A stretch of 64,000 nucleotides of DNA, from assembly GCF_024171725.1 (NCBI RefSeq), contig NZ_JAMTCG010000002.1, positions 434,001 to 498,000 on the forward strand, given 5' to 3'. The notes under the pieces are model-generated. The model was not told where the DNA came from and did not search any database. It saw only the letters and a program-made list of their open reading frames with translations. The translations under genes and the position numbers were made by a program. Each line of letters opens with the position of its first letter. Positions within the stretch are counted from its first letter, which is position 1. This document shows positions 42,560-51,406 of the stretch, piece by piece. This stretch comes from Williamsia serinedens (lineage in GTDB: Bacteria > Actinomycetota > Actinomycetes > Mycobacteriales > Mycobacteriaceae).

Positions 42560-43777
42560 TCACCTGCGGTGCTTGCCCCCGGTCGACGCGGCGGCGTACT
42601 GCGGGTACTCGATCTGCAGGCCCGGGAACGCCTTCTGCGCCTCCTTGCCGAAGTTGACCACCGCCGCGGTGACGGAGTCCCGCGCGGTCTGCGCGAAGAC
42701 ACCGGCCGCCTTGTACGGCGCGTCCGCGGCGTCGTGGCCGATCGAGATCGGCACCGTCGCACCGCCGACCTTCACCGAGCCCGAGACGTCGCCGTTCTTG
42801 GCCACGACGTAGTCGACCCCGGTGCCGTGCAGCTCGTACTGGTTCGCGTCCGGGTTCGGGGGAGCGGGCTTGGACTTGCTCGGGTCCTCGTTCGTCGCGC
42901 CGCCGATCGGAGCGTTCGGGTTACCACCCGGATCGCCGGCGCCGACGGCGTAGCCGATCGCGCCGCCGATACCGCCACCGATGAGGGCGCCGAGTGCAGC
43001 ACCGCCTGCCGCGCCGGCAACCGGACCGACACCAAGGCCGATGAGCGCGCCGGTCCCTGCGCCGGGGCCAGCGAGAACGAAGCCGGCCGGCGCAGAGATA
43101 GCTGCGCCGATGGCCAAACCTGTCAGCGCGCCGACACCGGCGCCGACCGGGAGACCGATGATGGCGCCGGGGACTGCACCTATGGCCGCGCCGGTGGCGC
43201 CACCAAGGAGGATGCCGACGGTGGTGGAGGCCGCGGTGCGGGCGGCCTGGTCCTTCGGGAAGCCGATGGACTCGTAGTACGTGGCGACGCGGGCCTCGAT
43301 GGTCGCGGCCTGGCCGTTGAGGTTGCGGGCGTCGGCGTCCGACAGCCACGCCGGCTGCGGAGTCCGGATGTTGCCGAGCTTGATGACGCCCGGCCGCGGC
43401 AGGATCGGGTTCACCGGCGCGACCCGGCGCGGGGCGGTGAGCACCGGCGGGATCGGGTTGTAGTTCCCGGAATAGACCGGCGGGGTGTAGCCGGGGGAGT
43501 CCTCGTAGATGACCGGTGCGTCGTAGGTCGGCGCCGGGATGATGCTGGGCCCTGCGGGCGGGGGCGGTGCCTGCGGCGTCGGTGTGCCGGGGGCGGTCCC
43601 GGGTGCCGTGCCCGGGGCGGACTCCGGTGCGGTGCCGGGCGCCGTCTCGTTGCTCGGCGGCGCGGTACCCGGTGCCGGGGCCGCGACGGCCTGGCCCGCG
43701 GCGGCCGAGGCGATCGCTGCTGCCAGCACCACGCCGGCGGTCGTACGGGTCATCCGCTGCGAATGACGCTGTGACAC
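42560..43777 (-). CDS. Exported Pro/Gly-rich protein with PGTA repeats and glycine zipper
   Basis: A 405-residue exported protein starting at GTG 43777, with AGGAG seven bases upstream. A signal peptide (AGVVLAAAIASAAAGQAVAAPA) leads into a P-G-T-A repeat run (A-P-G-T-A-P-E-S-A, then A-P-G-T copies), a Pro/Tyr-rich segment, a conserved block (AWLSDADARNLNGQAATIEARVATYYESIGFP), then about 110 residues of G/A-rich glycine-zipper helices (repeated IGLPVGAG, IGAAISAP, LIGLGVGP) and a C-terminal domain ending basic. Similar proteins in mycolic-acid bacteria are sometimes named insoluble domain protein. Envelope insertion or self-association is likely, but function is unknown. Confidence 0.72.
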   Translation of the reverse strand: MSQRHSQRMTRTTAGVVLAAAIASAAAGQAVAAPAPGTAPPSNETAPGTAPESAPGTAPGTAPGTPTPQAPPPPAGPSIIPAPTYDAPVIYEDSPGYTPPVYSGNYNPIPPVLTAPRRVAPVNPILPRPGVIKLGNIRTPQPAWLSDADARNLNGQAATIEARVATYYESIGFPKDQAARTAASTTVGILLGGATGAAIGAVPGAIIGLPVGAGVGALTGLAIGAAISAPAGFVLAGPGAGTGALIGLGVGPVAGAAGGAALGALIGGGIGGAIGYAVGAGDPGGNPNAPIGGATNEDPSKSKPAPPNPDANQYELHGTGVDYVVAKNGDVSGSVKVGGATVPISIGHDAADAPYKAAGVFAQTARDSVTAAVVNFGKEAQKAFPGLQIEYPQYAAASTGGKHRR

Positions 43778-43919
43778 GGTCGTTCTCCTCGTGGTCGGTC
43801 CGGCGCGCAGCCCAGGACCGCACGTGCCGACCCCGAGCCGTCCGCTACCCCCAGACGAAATGTTGAGCAGAGTTAATCACGTACGTATGCACGGGACAAA
43901 CGGGGGCTGTGGATACCGA

Positions 43920-44462
43920 TCAGGCCGATCGAGACGGGTCGACGATCAACCACGCGATCTCGTCGAGGACCCCGTCGGGGAGGGGTTCCGCGCCGTACAT
44001 CGTCTGTCGGGCCATGAGTCCGTCGACGGCGATCCGGAAGAGTTCCGCGCGGGCGGGGCCGATCGGGTTGCCCGCCGCGGCGAAACCCTCGCTCACGGTC
44101 CGCACGAACTGCGCCTGCTGCTCGTCGAAGGCTGCCTTGACCTCCGGGCTGGTCACCGACTCCCCACGGAGGTGGTGGCGCGCGATCACGCGCAGCCGGT
44201 TGTCCCCGGTCGTCATCTCACGGACGAACCCGGTCAGCGCGGCGACGACCGACCCCGGTGACCAGTCCTCGAGGGCGAAGAACCGCACGACGGTCTCGAG
44301 GTCGCGGCGGAAGACCTCCTCCAGCGCCAGCGACAGCAACTTCGACCGCGACGGGGCGTGGTAGTTGACCGCCCCCTGTCCGAGGCCGGCCTGCGCGTCG
44401 ACCGCGCGGTGCGTGAACCCGCGGGGACCGCGCTCGGCCAGGACGACGACGGCCGCGGCCAT
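43920..44462 (-). CDS. TetR-family regulator (start uncertain)
   Basis: The HTH is AERGPRGFTHRAVDAQAGLGQGAVNYHAPSRSKLLSLAL. From ATG 44462 the protein is 180 residues and begins only about eight residues before helix 2, slightly short for the family. The open frame continues upstream (GSTRRDTI) but shows no ATG, GTG or TTG near the expected position, so an unusual start or slight truncation is possible. It is divergent from a PhlG-like hydrolase gene, matching PhlG/PhlF-type arrangements, in which a TetR repressor controls phloroglucinol metabolism. Confidence 0.75.
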   Translation of the reverse strand: MAAAVVVLAERGPRGFTHRAVDAQAGLGQGAVNYHAPSRSKLLSLALEEVFRRDLETVVRFFALEDWSPGSVVAALTGFVREMTTGDNRLRVIARHHLRGESVTSPEVKAAFDEQQAQFVRTVSEGFAAAGNPIGPARAELFRIAVDGLMARQTMYGAEPLPDGVLDEIAWLIVDPSRSA

Positions 44463-44694
44463 GATCGTGTCGCGGCGGGTCGACCCCGGCGTGGGCGCGG
44501 GACCGTCGGTGCCGGCATCCGGGGAGCTTGCAGATGCGGATCGAGCGTCGATGGGTCTGCCCTTTCGTGGCGGCGACCGACCCCCGACGCGGTCGAACAG
44601 CTGTTGGTGAGGACACGGTAGTCCACCGACCTGTGTCGGAGGATGCCCAACCCGATGCGAACGATCTGGCGCCTCGAGCGCCGGTCGACCTACA

Positions 44695-44710
44695 CTCAAC
44701 CGATGTTGAG
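44695..44710. promoter_or_regulatory. CTCAAC-CGAT-GTTGAG operator at the PhlG-like gene start
   Basis: A perfect six-base inverted repeat overlapping the proposed ATG at 44703. A near copy, TCAAC-CGGT-GTTGA, lies upstream of the amidase gene (49727-49740). The remainder of the 240-base divergent gap (44463-44702) contains no other gene that I can see. Confidence 0.5.
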
Positions 44711-45662
44711 CATGGGGAGGCGTCAGTTCCTGGTGAGCGCGGCGACGGCCGCGGGGGCGATCGCCGGGGGAGCGGTGGCGGGGACGGCGAGCGCCGACAC
44801 CCCGCCCTCGAGCACGGGGAGTGCCGTGGGTCAGAACTGCACGGTCCGCTATCAGGGCTATCGCACCGAGGACTACGCGAAGCCGTACGCGAAGTACTTC
44901 AAGACCCGCACCGATCCGCCGCAGCAAGGTGTCGCCGACGCTTTCGCGGGGCCGCCTCTGCCCGCCGGGTCGATCCCCCCGTTCGAGCAGATCGCCGCGG
45001 ACCTGAAGCCCTCGGGATATTCACCGATCGAGTTCGGCTACGGGCAGCGGTCGGACGGCGTCCTGTTCGTCGCGGTGCTCACCACGATGCCCCGCAACAC
45101 CGCGGCGATGTGGGACTGGTGGTTCGGGTGGCACTCGAACGAGTCGGCCAAGTACAAGCTGTGGCACCCCGACGCGCATGAGTACGCGGGGTTGAAGACC
45201 GACCTGACCTCTGCCCCGATCACCGACCGCGCTCGGTACGTCGGGAACATCAGCTACGTCGACGAGTACATCGGCCCCAAGCTGCAGCAGCTCGGCATCG
45301 CCTTCCGTGACCCGCGCAGCGTCGGGCTGACCGTTCCCGACGGCCACACGATCATCGCGGGTCGCGTCGGGAGTTCCATCGCCCCGGTCGATCTCGGGTG
45401 GCTCGCGCATCAGGTGCGTCCCGTGTCGGGCGGTGTCGAGATGCGCAGCCGCTTCTACCTGAACATCCGTGGTCTGCACGTGCCCGACCTCGGCCAGGCG
45501 GCGTGCGCGATCGGTCGTGGCCCCGCGGTCGACCCGGGCGACCTGTTCCTCGGCGTCGACGTCGCCCGGAACCTGCTGCTGCACTGCGGTCAGGAGATGA
45601 ACCACTTGTCGCGGTTCCTGCCGGAGCTCTACCGCGAGTTCTCCGGGGCGCGCGCGACGTAG
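44703..45662 (+). CDS. Tat-exported PhlG-like (DAPG hydrolase family) protein
   Basis: A 319-residue protein. The start M-L-S-M-G-R-R-Q-F-L, followed by an Ala/Gly hydrophobic stretch ending GTASA, is a twin-arginine signal. The mature part has MWDWWFGWHSNESAKYKLWHPDAHEY, resembling the zinc-binding WWFGWH...WHP-x-x-H region of 2,4-diacetylphloroglucinol hydrolase PhlG. Further His come in DGHTIIAG and in HCGQEMNHLSRFLPELYREF near the end. PhlG cleaves a carbon-carbon bond of an aromatic ketone; the exported form suggests periplasmic action on an aromatic or steroidal substrate. The start could also be ATG 44712. Confidence 0.72.
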   Translation: MLSMGRRQFLVSAATAAGAIAGGAVAGTASADTPPSSTGSAVGQNCTVRYQGYRTEDYAKPYAKYFKTRTDPPQQGVADAFAGPPLPAGSIPPFEQIAADLKPSGYSPIEFGYGQRSDGVLFVAVLTTMPRNTAAMWDWWFGWHSNESAKYKLWHPDAHEYAGLKTDLTSAPITDRARYVGNISYVDEYIGPKLQQLGIAFRDPRSVGLTVPDGHTIIAGRVGSSIAPVDLGWLAHQVRPVSGGVEMRSRFYLNIRGLHVPDLGQAACAIGRGPAVDPGDLFLGVDVARNLLLHCGQEMNHLSRFLPELYREFSGARAT

Positions 45663-45671
45663 CCTCGCGCC

Positions 45672-46166
45672 ATGGGAACCGAGACGACACGACTCGAGGC
45701 GCACCGTCGCATCGACGCGCCGGCCGACGCGATCTTCGCTGTGCTGACGGACCCTCAGGGGCACGTGGCGATCGACTCGTCCGGGATGCTCATGGCCGCC
45801 GACGGGGACCGCGTCACCGCGGCCGGCGACACGTTCGTGGTGCACATGGACCGCGAGGCTCTCGGCGACCGGCCGATGGGGGAGTACGACGTCACGGTCA
45901 CCGTGACCACGTTCGTCCCCGACCGCGAGATCGCCTGGACCATCGTCGGGGTGATGCGGCCACCGATCGGTCACGTCTACGGGTACCGGCTCGAACCGAA
46001 CGGCGACGCAACCGATGTCACGTCCTACATGGACTGGTCGGACATCCACCCCGACTACCGCGACGCCGGGCTGTTCCCCGTCATCAACCCGGAGTCGCTC
46101 CGGGCGACACTGGGGATCCTCGCCCGCACCATTCGTCGCGGTTATCCCCAGGCGACTCCGCGCTGA
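45672..46166 (+). CDS. SRPBCC (START-like) family protein
   Basis: A 164-residue helix-grip protein: RIDAPADAIFAVLTDPQGHVAIDSSG at the N-terminus, strands through the middle and a long C-terminal helix (ESLRATLGILARTIRRG). Members bind hydrophobic ligands or act as cyclases. It follows the PhlG-like gene by nine bases on the same strand, so they may share a message and a ligand. Confidence 0.82.
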   Translation: MGTETTRLEAHRRIDAPADAIFAVLTDPQGHVAIDSSGMLMAADGDRVTAAGDTFVVHMDREALGDRPMGEYDVTVTVTTFVPDREIAWTIVGVMRPPIGHVYGYRLEPNGDATDVTSYMDWSDIHPDYRDAGLFPVINPESLRATLGILARTIRRGYPQATPR

Positions 46167-46169
46167 GCG

Positions 46170-47666
46170 TCAGCTCTTCTGCGCCACAGCCTCTTTCGCC
46201 TCGGCGAAGAGACGCGTGGCCTCGTCGGCGTCGTCGACCTGCGGGGGTGATCCGGCGAGCGGGGCGGTGGCCGTCTCGCGGAGGAACAGGACGGCGACCA
46301 GGCCCACGACGCCGCCGGCGACGAGGTAGAACCCCGGCATCAGGTGGTTGCCGGATGCGGTCACCAGCGCCGAGGTGACCAGCGGCGTCGTGCCACCGAA
46401 CGCGGACACCGCGACGTTGAACCCGATCGAGAGTGCGCCGTACCGCACGACGGTGGGGAACAGCGCGGGCAGCGTCGCGGCCGTCGGTGCGGCGAAACCG
46501 GCCAACAGCACACCGAGGACGATGCACGCCACGATCGGGGCCCACAGCGGTTTCTGGTCGAGCAGCCAGAAGGCCGGGACCGCCAGGACGATCTGCCCGA
46601 CGGCGGCGGCGGCGAACACCGGTCGTCGTCCGACGTGATCCGACAGCCGTCCGATCACGACGATGAGCCCGACGACGACGAGCATCGCCAACAGGACCAG
46701 CAGGTCCGCGCTCAGCTGACTGCGGCCGATCACGTCGGTGAAATACGTGGGGAGGTAGGCGGTCACCATGTAGTTGGTGACGTTGTAGAGGACCACCAGG
46801 CCGATGCAGATGAGCAGCGCGCGCCAGTGGTCGACGACGACGGTGCGGATGTTGCGACCCGCGGTCTGGGTCTCCTTCACCTTCGCCTCGTGCTCGTCGA
46901 GTTGGGCGCGGTAGGCGGGTGTGTCCTCGAGTTTGAGTCGCAGGTACAGGCCGATGATGCCCATCGGCCCGGCGATGAAGAACGGGATCCGCCAACCCCA
47001 GTCGGTCATCGTGGCCTCGCCCAGTCCCGCGTTGAGGACGGTCACCAGCAGCGAGCCCATCGAGTACCCGATGAACGTGCCGAAATCGAGCCAGCTGCCG
47101 AGGAACCCGCGCCGTCGGTCGGGCGCGTACTCGGCGATGAACGTGGTCGCACCGCCGTACTCGCCGCCGGTCGAGAAGCCCTGCACCATCCGCGCGACGA
47201 GCAGGAGTATCGGTGCCCAGATGCCGATGGAGCCGTAGCTGGGGATCAGTCCGACCGCGAACGTGCCGATCGACATCATGATCATCGTGGCCGCGAGGAC
47301 CTTCTGCCGGCCGATCCTGTCGCCGAGGGGGCCGAAGAACAGCCCGCCGAGCGGCCGGACGATGAACGCGGCCGCGAACGTGGCGAACGTGGCGAGCAGC
47401 TGGGCACTGCTGGACGCGGACGGGTAGAAGACCTTGCCCAGCGTGGCGGCGAGGTAGCCGTACACGCCGAAGTCGAACCACTCCATGGTGTTGCCCAGCG
47501 CGGCCGCGGTCACCGCGCGCTTGAGCATGGGCTGGTCGACGACGGTGATCGACTCGCGGGTCAGCGGCGGTTTGGCCCGCATGAGTCGTCGCAGCGAGTC
47601 CCACCGGGACCTGCGCAGCGTCTCGACTTCCCAGTCGCCGGGGCGGTGGTCGATCTCGGTGCTCAC
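46170..47666 (-). CDS. MHS-family (ProP-like) MFS metabolite:proton symporter
   Basis: A 498-residue, 12-helix carrier. Helix 1 has ALGNTMEWFDFGVYGYLA, and the loop after helix 2 has GPLGDRIGRQKVL, the MHS signature, with ARMVQGFSTGGEYGGATTFIAEYAP in helix 4. These mark the ProP/KgtP/ShiA group, which imports osmolytes or organic acids with protons. The N-terminus is a 60-residue charged extension. GTG 47666 (VSTEIDHRPGDWE) is used; GTG 47696 is a possible longer start. Confidence 0.9.
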   Translation of the reverse strand: MSTEIDHRPGDWEVETLRRSRWDSLRRLMRAKPPLTRESITVVDQPMLKRAVTAAALGNTMEWFDFGVYGYLAATLGKVFYPSASSSAQLLATFATFAAAFIVRPLGGLFFGPLGDRIGRQKVLAATMIMMSIGTFAVGLIPSYGSIGIWAPILLLVARMVQGFSTGGEYGGATTFIAEYAPDRRRGFLGSWLDFGTFIGYSMGSLLVTVLNAGLGEATMTDWGWRIPFFIAGPMGIIGLYLRLKLEDTPAYRAQLDEHEAKVKETQTAGRNIRTVVVDHWRALLICIGLVVLYNVTNYMVTAYLPTYFTDVIGRSQLSADLLVLLAMLVVVGLIVVIGRLSDHVGRRPVFAAAAVGQIVLAVPAFWLLDQKPLWAPIVACIVLGVLLAGFAAPTAATLPALFPTVVRYGALSIGFNVAVSAFGGTTPLVTSALVTASGNHLMPGFYLVAGGVVGLVAVLFLRETATAPLAGSPPQVDDADEATRLFAEAKEAVAQKS

Positions 47667-47722
47667 TTCGTGAGCGTACGGAAGCTCCTGGCGCACGCAT
47701 GCGCCGCCCGTACGCTGGAGTG

Positions 47723-48220
47723 ATGCGACACCCGACCCCGGAGAAGCCCGGTCCCGGCCAGGAATCGGTGTGGGACTACCCGCGACCGCCCCGCCTCGAG
47801 ACGTTCGCCGGGTCGATCACGATCGAGCTCGGCGGACAGACCATCGCGTCGGCGACCCACGGGTGGCGCGTGCTCGAGACGAGCCACCCGCCGACCTACT
47901 ACATCCCGGCAGCCGCCTTCGTCGACGGCGCGCTGCGTCCGACCGAGGGCGCCTCGTGGTGTGAGTGGAAGGGGCAGGCCGCCTACTTCGACCTGGTCAC
48001 CCCCGAGGTCGCGGCCCACCGTGCGGCGTGGACGTACCCGAACCCGACGCCGGGGTTCACCGACCTCGCCGGCGCGATCGCGGTGATGCCCGGGCTCGTC
48101 GACCGCGCGACCGTCGACGGCGAGACCGTGGTGCCCCAGCCGGGGAACTTCTACGGCGGCTGGGTGACCAGCAAGGTCGTCGGACCGTTCAAGGGGATCC
48201 CCGGGTCGATGGGCTGGTAG
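47723..48220 (+). CDS. DUF427 domain protein
   Basis: A 165-residue protein with the DUF427 pattern: VWDYPRPPRLE, VLETSHPPTYYIPAAAF, SWCEWKGQAAYFDL and AWTYPNPTPGFTDLAGAIA. The fold is a small beta barrel with conserved Trp, Cys and Pro. A role in cysteine or redox biology has been suggested for related proteins but is not established. CTGGAG precedes ATG 47723. Confidence 0.87.
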   Translation: MRHPTPEKPGPGQESVWDYPRPPRLETFAGSITIELGGQTIASATHGWRVLETSHPPTYYIPAAAFVDGALRPTEGASWCEWKGQAAYFDLVTPEVAAHRAAWTYPNPTPGFTDLAGAIAVMPGLVDRATVDGETVVPQPGNFYGGWVTSKVVGPFKGIPGSMGW

Positions 48221-48229
48221 CCCCACCGC

Positions 48230-49711
48230 TCAGCGGATCGGCGGGCGTCGAACCGCCCAGGGGAGCGCCTCCTCGAGGCGCGCCGACAGCGAGAACAGCA
48301 GTCCCTCGCCGCCGGGTGGTGCGACGAACTGCACGCCGATCGGCAACCCGGCACTGGACTCGTGCAGCGGCACACTGACCGCAGGACGGCCGGTGATGTT
48401 GGCCAGCTGCGTGAACGGCACCCACCGGAGGTTGCGCAACACGCCGGCCTGCGCGGCGCCCGTCGACGCGATGAGCCGCCCGAGGCGTGCGCGCAGCGCG
48501 ATGCCGGCGCCCGCCCGCTCCAGACCCGAGGTCGCATACGCCCCGAGGGGCGGCGCGGTGGTCGCGGTGGTCGGTGTGAGCAGCAGGTCGTGGTCGCGGT
48601 GGAACTCACTGAGCGCCCGCACGTGGGTGTGCCAGCGCAGCAACGCGCGTTCGTGATCGACGGCGCCGGTGGCGCGACCGAGGGCGGCGAGGACCCGGGT
48701 GTCGAGCTCGAAATCATCGTCACGGGCGCCACGTTCGCGCAGCTCGTCGACGGTCGCTGCCACGTGGGCGAACCACGGGACGAGGAAGTCCTCGGCGAGC
48801 TGCTGCTCGTCGATCGCGGGGCGCGCCTCGACGACGGTGTGCCCCAGCTCGGTCAGCTGATCGGCCGTCGCCCGGACCGCGGCGACCACCTCGGGGTCGG
48901 GTCCGTCGGCGAGAGACGACTCGAGCTGCACACCGATCCGCAGTCGCGGTGGATCCTGCTGTGTCGCAGCGACGTAGCTGCGCGCCGGGGAGGCGAAGGT
49001 GTACGGGGGCGCCACGGGGTCGGTGCCCCGGACGACGTCGAGGAACAGGGCGCTGTCGCGGACGGTCCGGGACACGACGCCGGTGACCGCGCCACCGTAA
49101 AAGAACTCGCCCTGCCCGGGCCCGGTGGGCACCACGCCCCGGCCGGGCTTGAGCCCGAAGACACCGCAGCACGCGGCCGGGATGCGGATGGACCCCCCAC
49201 CGTCGTTCGCGCCCGCCACCGGGACGATGCCCGCGGCGACAGCGGCGGCGGAGCCGCCCGAGGACCCGCCGGGGGATCGCGTCAGGTCCCACGGGTTGTG
49301 GGTGGGACCGAACAGGGCGGGGTTCGTCGTGCCCTTGATCCCGAACTCGGGGACGTTGGTCCGGCCGAACACGACCGCACCGGCGTTGAGCCATCGAGCG
49401 ACCACGGTGTCGGTCTCCGGCGCCACCGCGTCGGCGAGAGCGCGCGAACCGCCGGTCTCGACGACACCCGCCTGTGACTGGAAGAGGTCCTTCAGCAGGA
49501 ACGGCACCCCGGCGAGCGGACCGTCGAGAGCACACATGGCCCGGTCGCGGACGTCGTCGTCGAGGCGACGGGTGATCGCGTGGATCTGCGGGTCCACCGT
49601 GTCGGCCCGGACGATGGCGGCCTCGAGCAGCTCGCTCGCGGTCACGGCGCCGTCGCGGACCGACGCGGCCATCGCGGTCGCGTCGAGCGCGAGGTAGTCG
49701 CCCTGGTCCAT
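48230..49711 (-). CDS. Amidase-signature hydrolase
   Basis: A 493-residue amidase-signature enzyme. The Ser-cisSer-Lys triad is visible: Lys in [10 protein letters not shown] (near 74), the Gly/Ser loop [18 protein letters not shown] (near 144-161), and [23 protein letters not shown] holding the nucleophilic Ser. It has the length and insertions of 6-aminohexanoate-cyclic-dimer hydrolase-like members. It hydrolyses amide bonds of small molecules in the cytosol. An inverted repeat sits 16 bases upstream. It is convergent with the DUF427 gene. Confidence 0.92.
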   Translation of the reverse strand: MDQGDYLALDATAMAASVRDGAVTASELLEAAIVRADTVDPQIHAITRRLDDDVRDRAMCALDGPLAGVPFLLKDLFQSQAGVVETGGSRALADAVAPETDTVVARWLNAGAVVFGRTNVPEFGIKGTTNPALFGPTHNPWDLTRSPGGSSGGSAAAVAAGIVPVAGANDGGGSIRIPAACCGVFGLKPGRGVVPTGPGQGEFFYGGAVTGVVSRTVRDSALFLDVVRGTDPVAPPYTFASPARSYVAATQQDPPRLRIGVQLESSLADGPDPEVVAAVRATADQLTELGHTVVEARPAIDEQQLAEDFLVPWFAHVAATVDELRERGARDDDFELDTRVLAALGRATGAVDHERALLRWHTHVRALSEFHRDHDLLLTPTTATTAPPLGAYATSGLERAGAGIALRARLGRLIASTGAAQAGVLRNLRWVPFTQLANITGRPAVSVPLHESSAGLPIGVQFVAPPGGEGLLFSLSARLEEALPWAVRRPPIR

Positions 49712-49726
49712 TGCCCGGGCCTCCCG

Positions 49727-49740
49727 TCAACCGGTGTTGA
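49727..49740. promoter_or_regulatory. TCAAC-CGGT-GTTGA operator upstream of the amidase gene
   Basis: Inverted repeat, 16 bases before the amidase ATG, nearly identical to the repeat at the PhlG-like gene (44695-44710). Its arms also resemble HAIR half-sites, but the spacer is four bases instead of seven. Confidence 0.45.
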
Positions 49741-49760
49741 GGGAACCGTACCCGGTCGCC

Positions 49761-50816
49761 TCAGACCGTTCCGGGGCCCTCGGCCGCCGTAGGGTCCGCG
49801 CTCCAGTCGATCTCGACGCGGTCGCCGCCGGCGTCGTGCGCGGCCTGCATGGCGACCTCGGCACGGTGGAGGAGGTCGTCGATGGTGGTCTGCACGTCGG
49901 TCGAGGCGATGGGTGTCACCGCGAACGCGACACCGACGCTGGCGCTCACGGGCACAGGGTCTTCGACGTCGAACACCAACTCGCGGAACCGGTTCGCGAA
50001 GATCTCGACGCCCTCGTCGGTGACGCCGGCCAGCGCGGAGAACTCGGCGTCGCCTGTGCGCGCCACGAAGTCGCCGCCGCGGACGCCCTGTGCGAGGCGG
50101 TGGGCGACGCGCTTGAGCACCTGCTCGCCGCGTTCGCGACCGTCGCCGACGGTGATGTCCTGGAACTGGTCGAGGTGCACGCGCACGACGACGAGCCGAC
50201 TCTTGCGGTTCAACGCCGACAGGCTCGTCTGCGCCGCCGAGTACAGCCCGTGTCGTGTGAGTACCTCGGTCAACGTGTCCTGCATCGGTTCCCCCGTCTG
50301 CGTCGCCGTCCGATCCCGCCCGGCGATCGTCAGACCATGATGCAGGATCACCGGCACCGCGAGGGCCGCAAACGCGGCCTGGACCACGAACGGTGACAAC
50401 TCCGCGATGTCCTCGCCACCGTCGGCCACCCCGATCACCGTCACCAGGAAGACCACCACGGTCGCGGCGATCATCTGTCCGCCGAACGCGGGGCGGGTGG
50501 AGAACGTCGCGGCGTACATGCCGACGAAGGCCAACGGCACGGTCGCCACGAGTCCGACGCGGCCGTCGACCGCCGCCACCCCGGCGGCGAGACAGGCGAC
50601 GTTCGATCCGGCGATGAACGCCGTGCGGATGCGGGGCCCGGGCTCCGGCCGCGACAGCCAGATCACGGCGACGACGACGGCGATCGCCGCCGCGACGCCG
50701 ACGACGACGTAGCGTGCCGTCGAGTCCGGCCCACCCGGCGCCGAGACCATCGCGACCCATGCCGCCGCGACGAGCAGCGAGAGCCAGGCGATCCCACCGG
50801 CCAACGAGCGTCTCAG
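49761..50816 (-). CDS. Membrane protein with degenerate GGDEF domain
   Basis: About 351 residues: five or six membrane helices (residues 1-165), then a GGDEF-fold domain (TEVLTRHGLYSAAQ, LVVVRVHLDQFQDITVGDGRERGEQVLKRVAHRL, RTGDAEFSAL, VSASVGVAF). The signature loop reads T-G-D-A-E-F instead of G-G-D-E-F, so cyclase activity is doubtful and it may be a nucleotide-binding sensor. The start is unclear. GGAGG at 50823-50827 sits six bases before a CTG (50816), TTG 50804 is the next choice, and an in-frame GTG lies at 50942. Confidence 0.72.
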   Translation of the reverse strand: MRRSLAGGIAWLSLLVAAAWVAMVSAPGGPDSTARYVVVGVAAAIAVVVAVIWLSRPEPGPRIRTAFIAGSNVACLAAGVAAVDGRVGLVATVPLAFVGMYAATFSTRPAFGGQMIAATVVVFLVTVIGVADGGEDIAELSPFVVQAAFAALAVPVILHHGLTIAGRDRTATQTGEPMQDTLTEVLTRHGLYSAAQTSLSALNRKSRLVVVRVHLDQFQDITVGDGRERGEQVLKRVAHRLAQGVRGGDFVARTGDAEFSALAGVTDEGVEIFANRFRELVFDVEDPVPVSASVGVAFAVTPIASTDVQTTIDDLLHRAEVAMQAAHDAGGDRVEIDWSADPTAAEGPGTV

Positions 50817-50942
50817 GGTGCACCTCCGGGGCGAGTCGGTCCGGGTTCCTTCGGACCGTGTCGGTGGTGATTGTCCTATGGGATCGGCCGTTCGTGCGCC
50901 CGGACACGGACATCGGGCGCGTGCGCTACTCTCGCCGGACAC

Positions 50943-50956
50943 TAGAACACGTTCTC
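50943..50956 (+). promoter_or_regulatory. KstR-type operator upstream of the ketosteroid isomerase gene
   Basis: TAGAACACGTTCTC matches the KstR consensus TNNAACNNGTTNNA at every fixed base except the last, and has the AGAAC-AC-GTTCT palindrome. It lies 22 bases before the GTG at 50978. KstR represses the cholesterol/steroid degradation genes in mycobacteria and rhodococci. Confidence 0.75.
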
Positions 50957-50977
50957 GTTTTCGACAGGAGCACCCCC

Positions 50978-51361
50978 GTGACCACCAGTGTGTCCACCGA
51001 CAGCATCACCGCCACGGTCCAGGCCTACGTCGACCACCTCGCCGCCGGCGACGCCGAGAAGATCGTCGGACTGTTCGCCGACGGGGCCACCGTCGAGGAC
51101 CCCATCGGCAGCGACCTGAAGACGACCCGCGAGGAACTGCTCGAGTTCTACGGCGGCGTCTGCGCGATGAGCCCGTCGACGGAGTTGAAGTGGGTGCGGG
51201 TCGCCGGGGACACGGCGGTCTTCGAATTCGTCCTCCACACGAAGGCCGGCGACAGCACGTTCACCGTCACGCCGATCGACATCATGCGGTTCGACGACGA
51301 CGCGCACGTGGTCAGCATGCGTGCGGTGTGGGATCCCGAGAAGGACATCGCCATCTCCTGA
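50978..51361 (+). CDS. Steroid delta-isomerase-like (SnoaL/NTF2-fold) protein
   Basis: A 127-residue NTF2-fold protein from GTG 50978, with AGGAG seven bases upstream. TATVQAYVDHLAAGDAEKIVGLFADGATVEDPIGS has the Tyr and Asp positions of ketosteroid isomerase (Tyr14 and Asp38 in Comamonas KSI), and a second Asp lies in VTPIDIMRF. KSI moves the C5-C6 double bond of 3-oxo steroids into conjugation. The KstR-type operator directly upstream supports a steroid role. The gene stands alone, away from other steroid genes in this window. Confidence 0.85.
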   Translation: MTTSVSTDSITATVQAYVDHLAAGDAEKIVGLFADGATVEDPIGSDLKTTREELLEFYGGVCAMSPSTELKWVRVAGDTAVFEFVLHTKAGDSTFTVTPIDIMRFDDDAHVVSMRAVWDPEKDIAIS

Positions 51362-51406
51362 CACCGCAGGTGTGACACGACGCCGGGTGGGGTAGCCCCG
51401 TCGGCG

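Noticed and set aside
43855-43915. GTTGAG and TGTGGATAC as an additional regulator or DnaA site upstream of the PGTA-repeat protein
   Set aside because: Single half-sites with mismatches; not enough to call.
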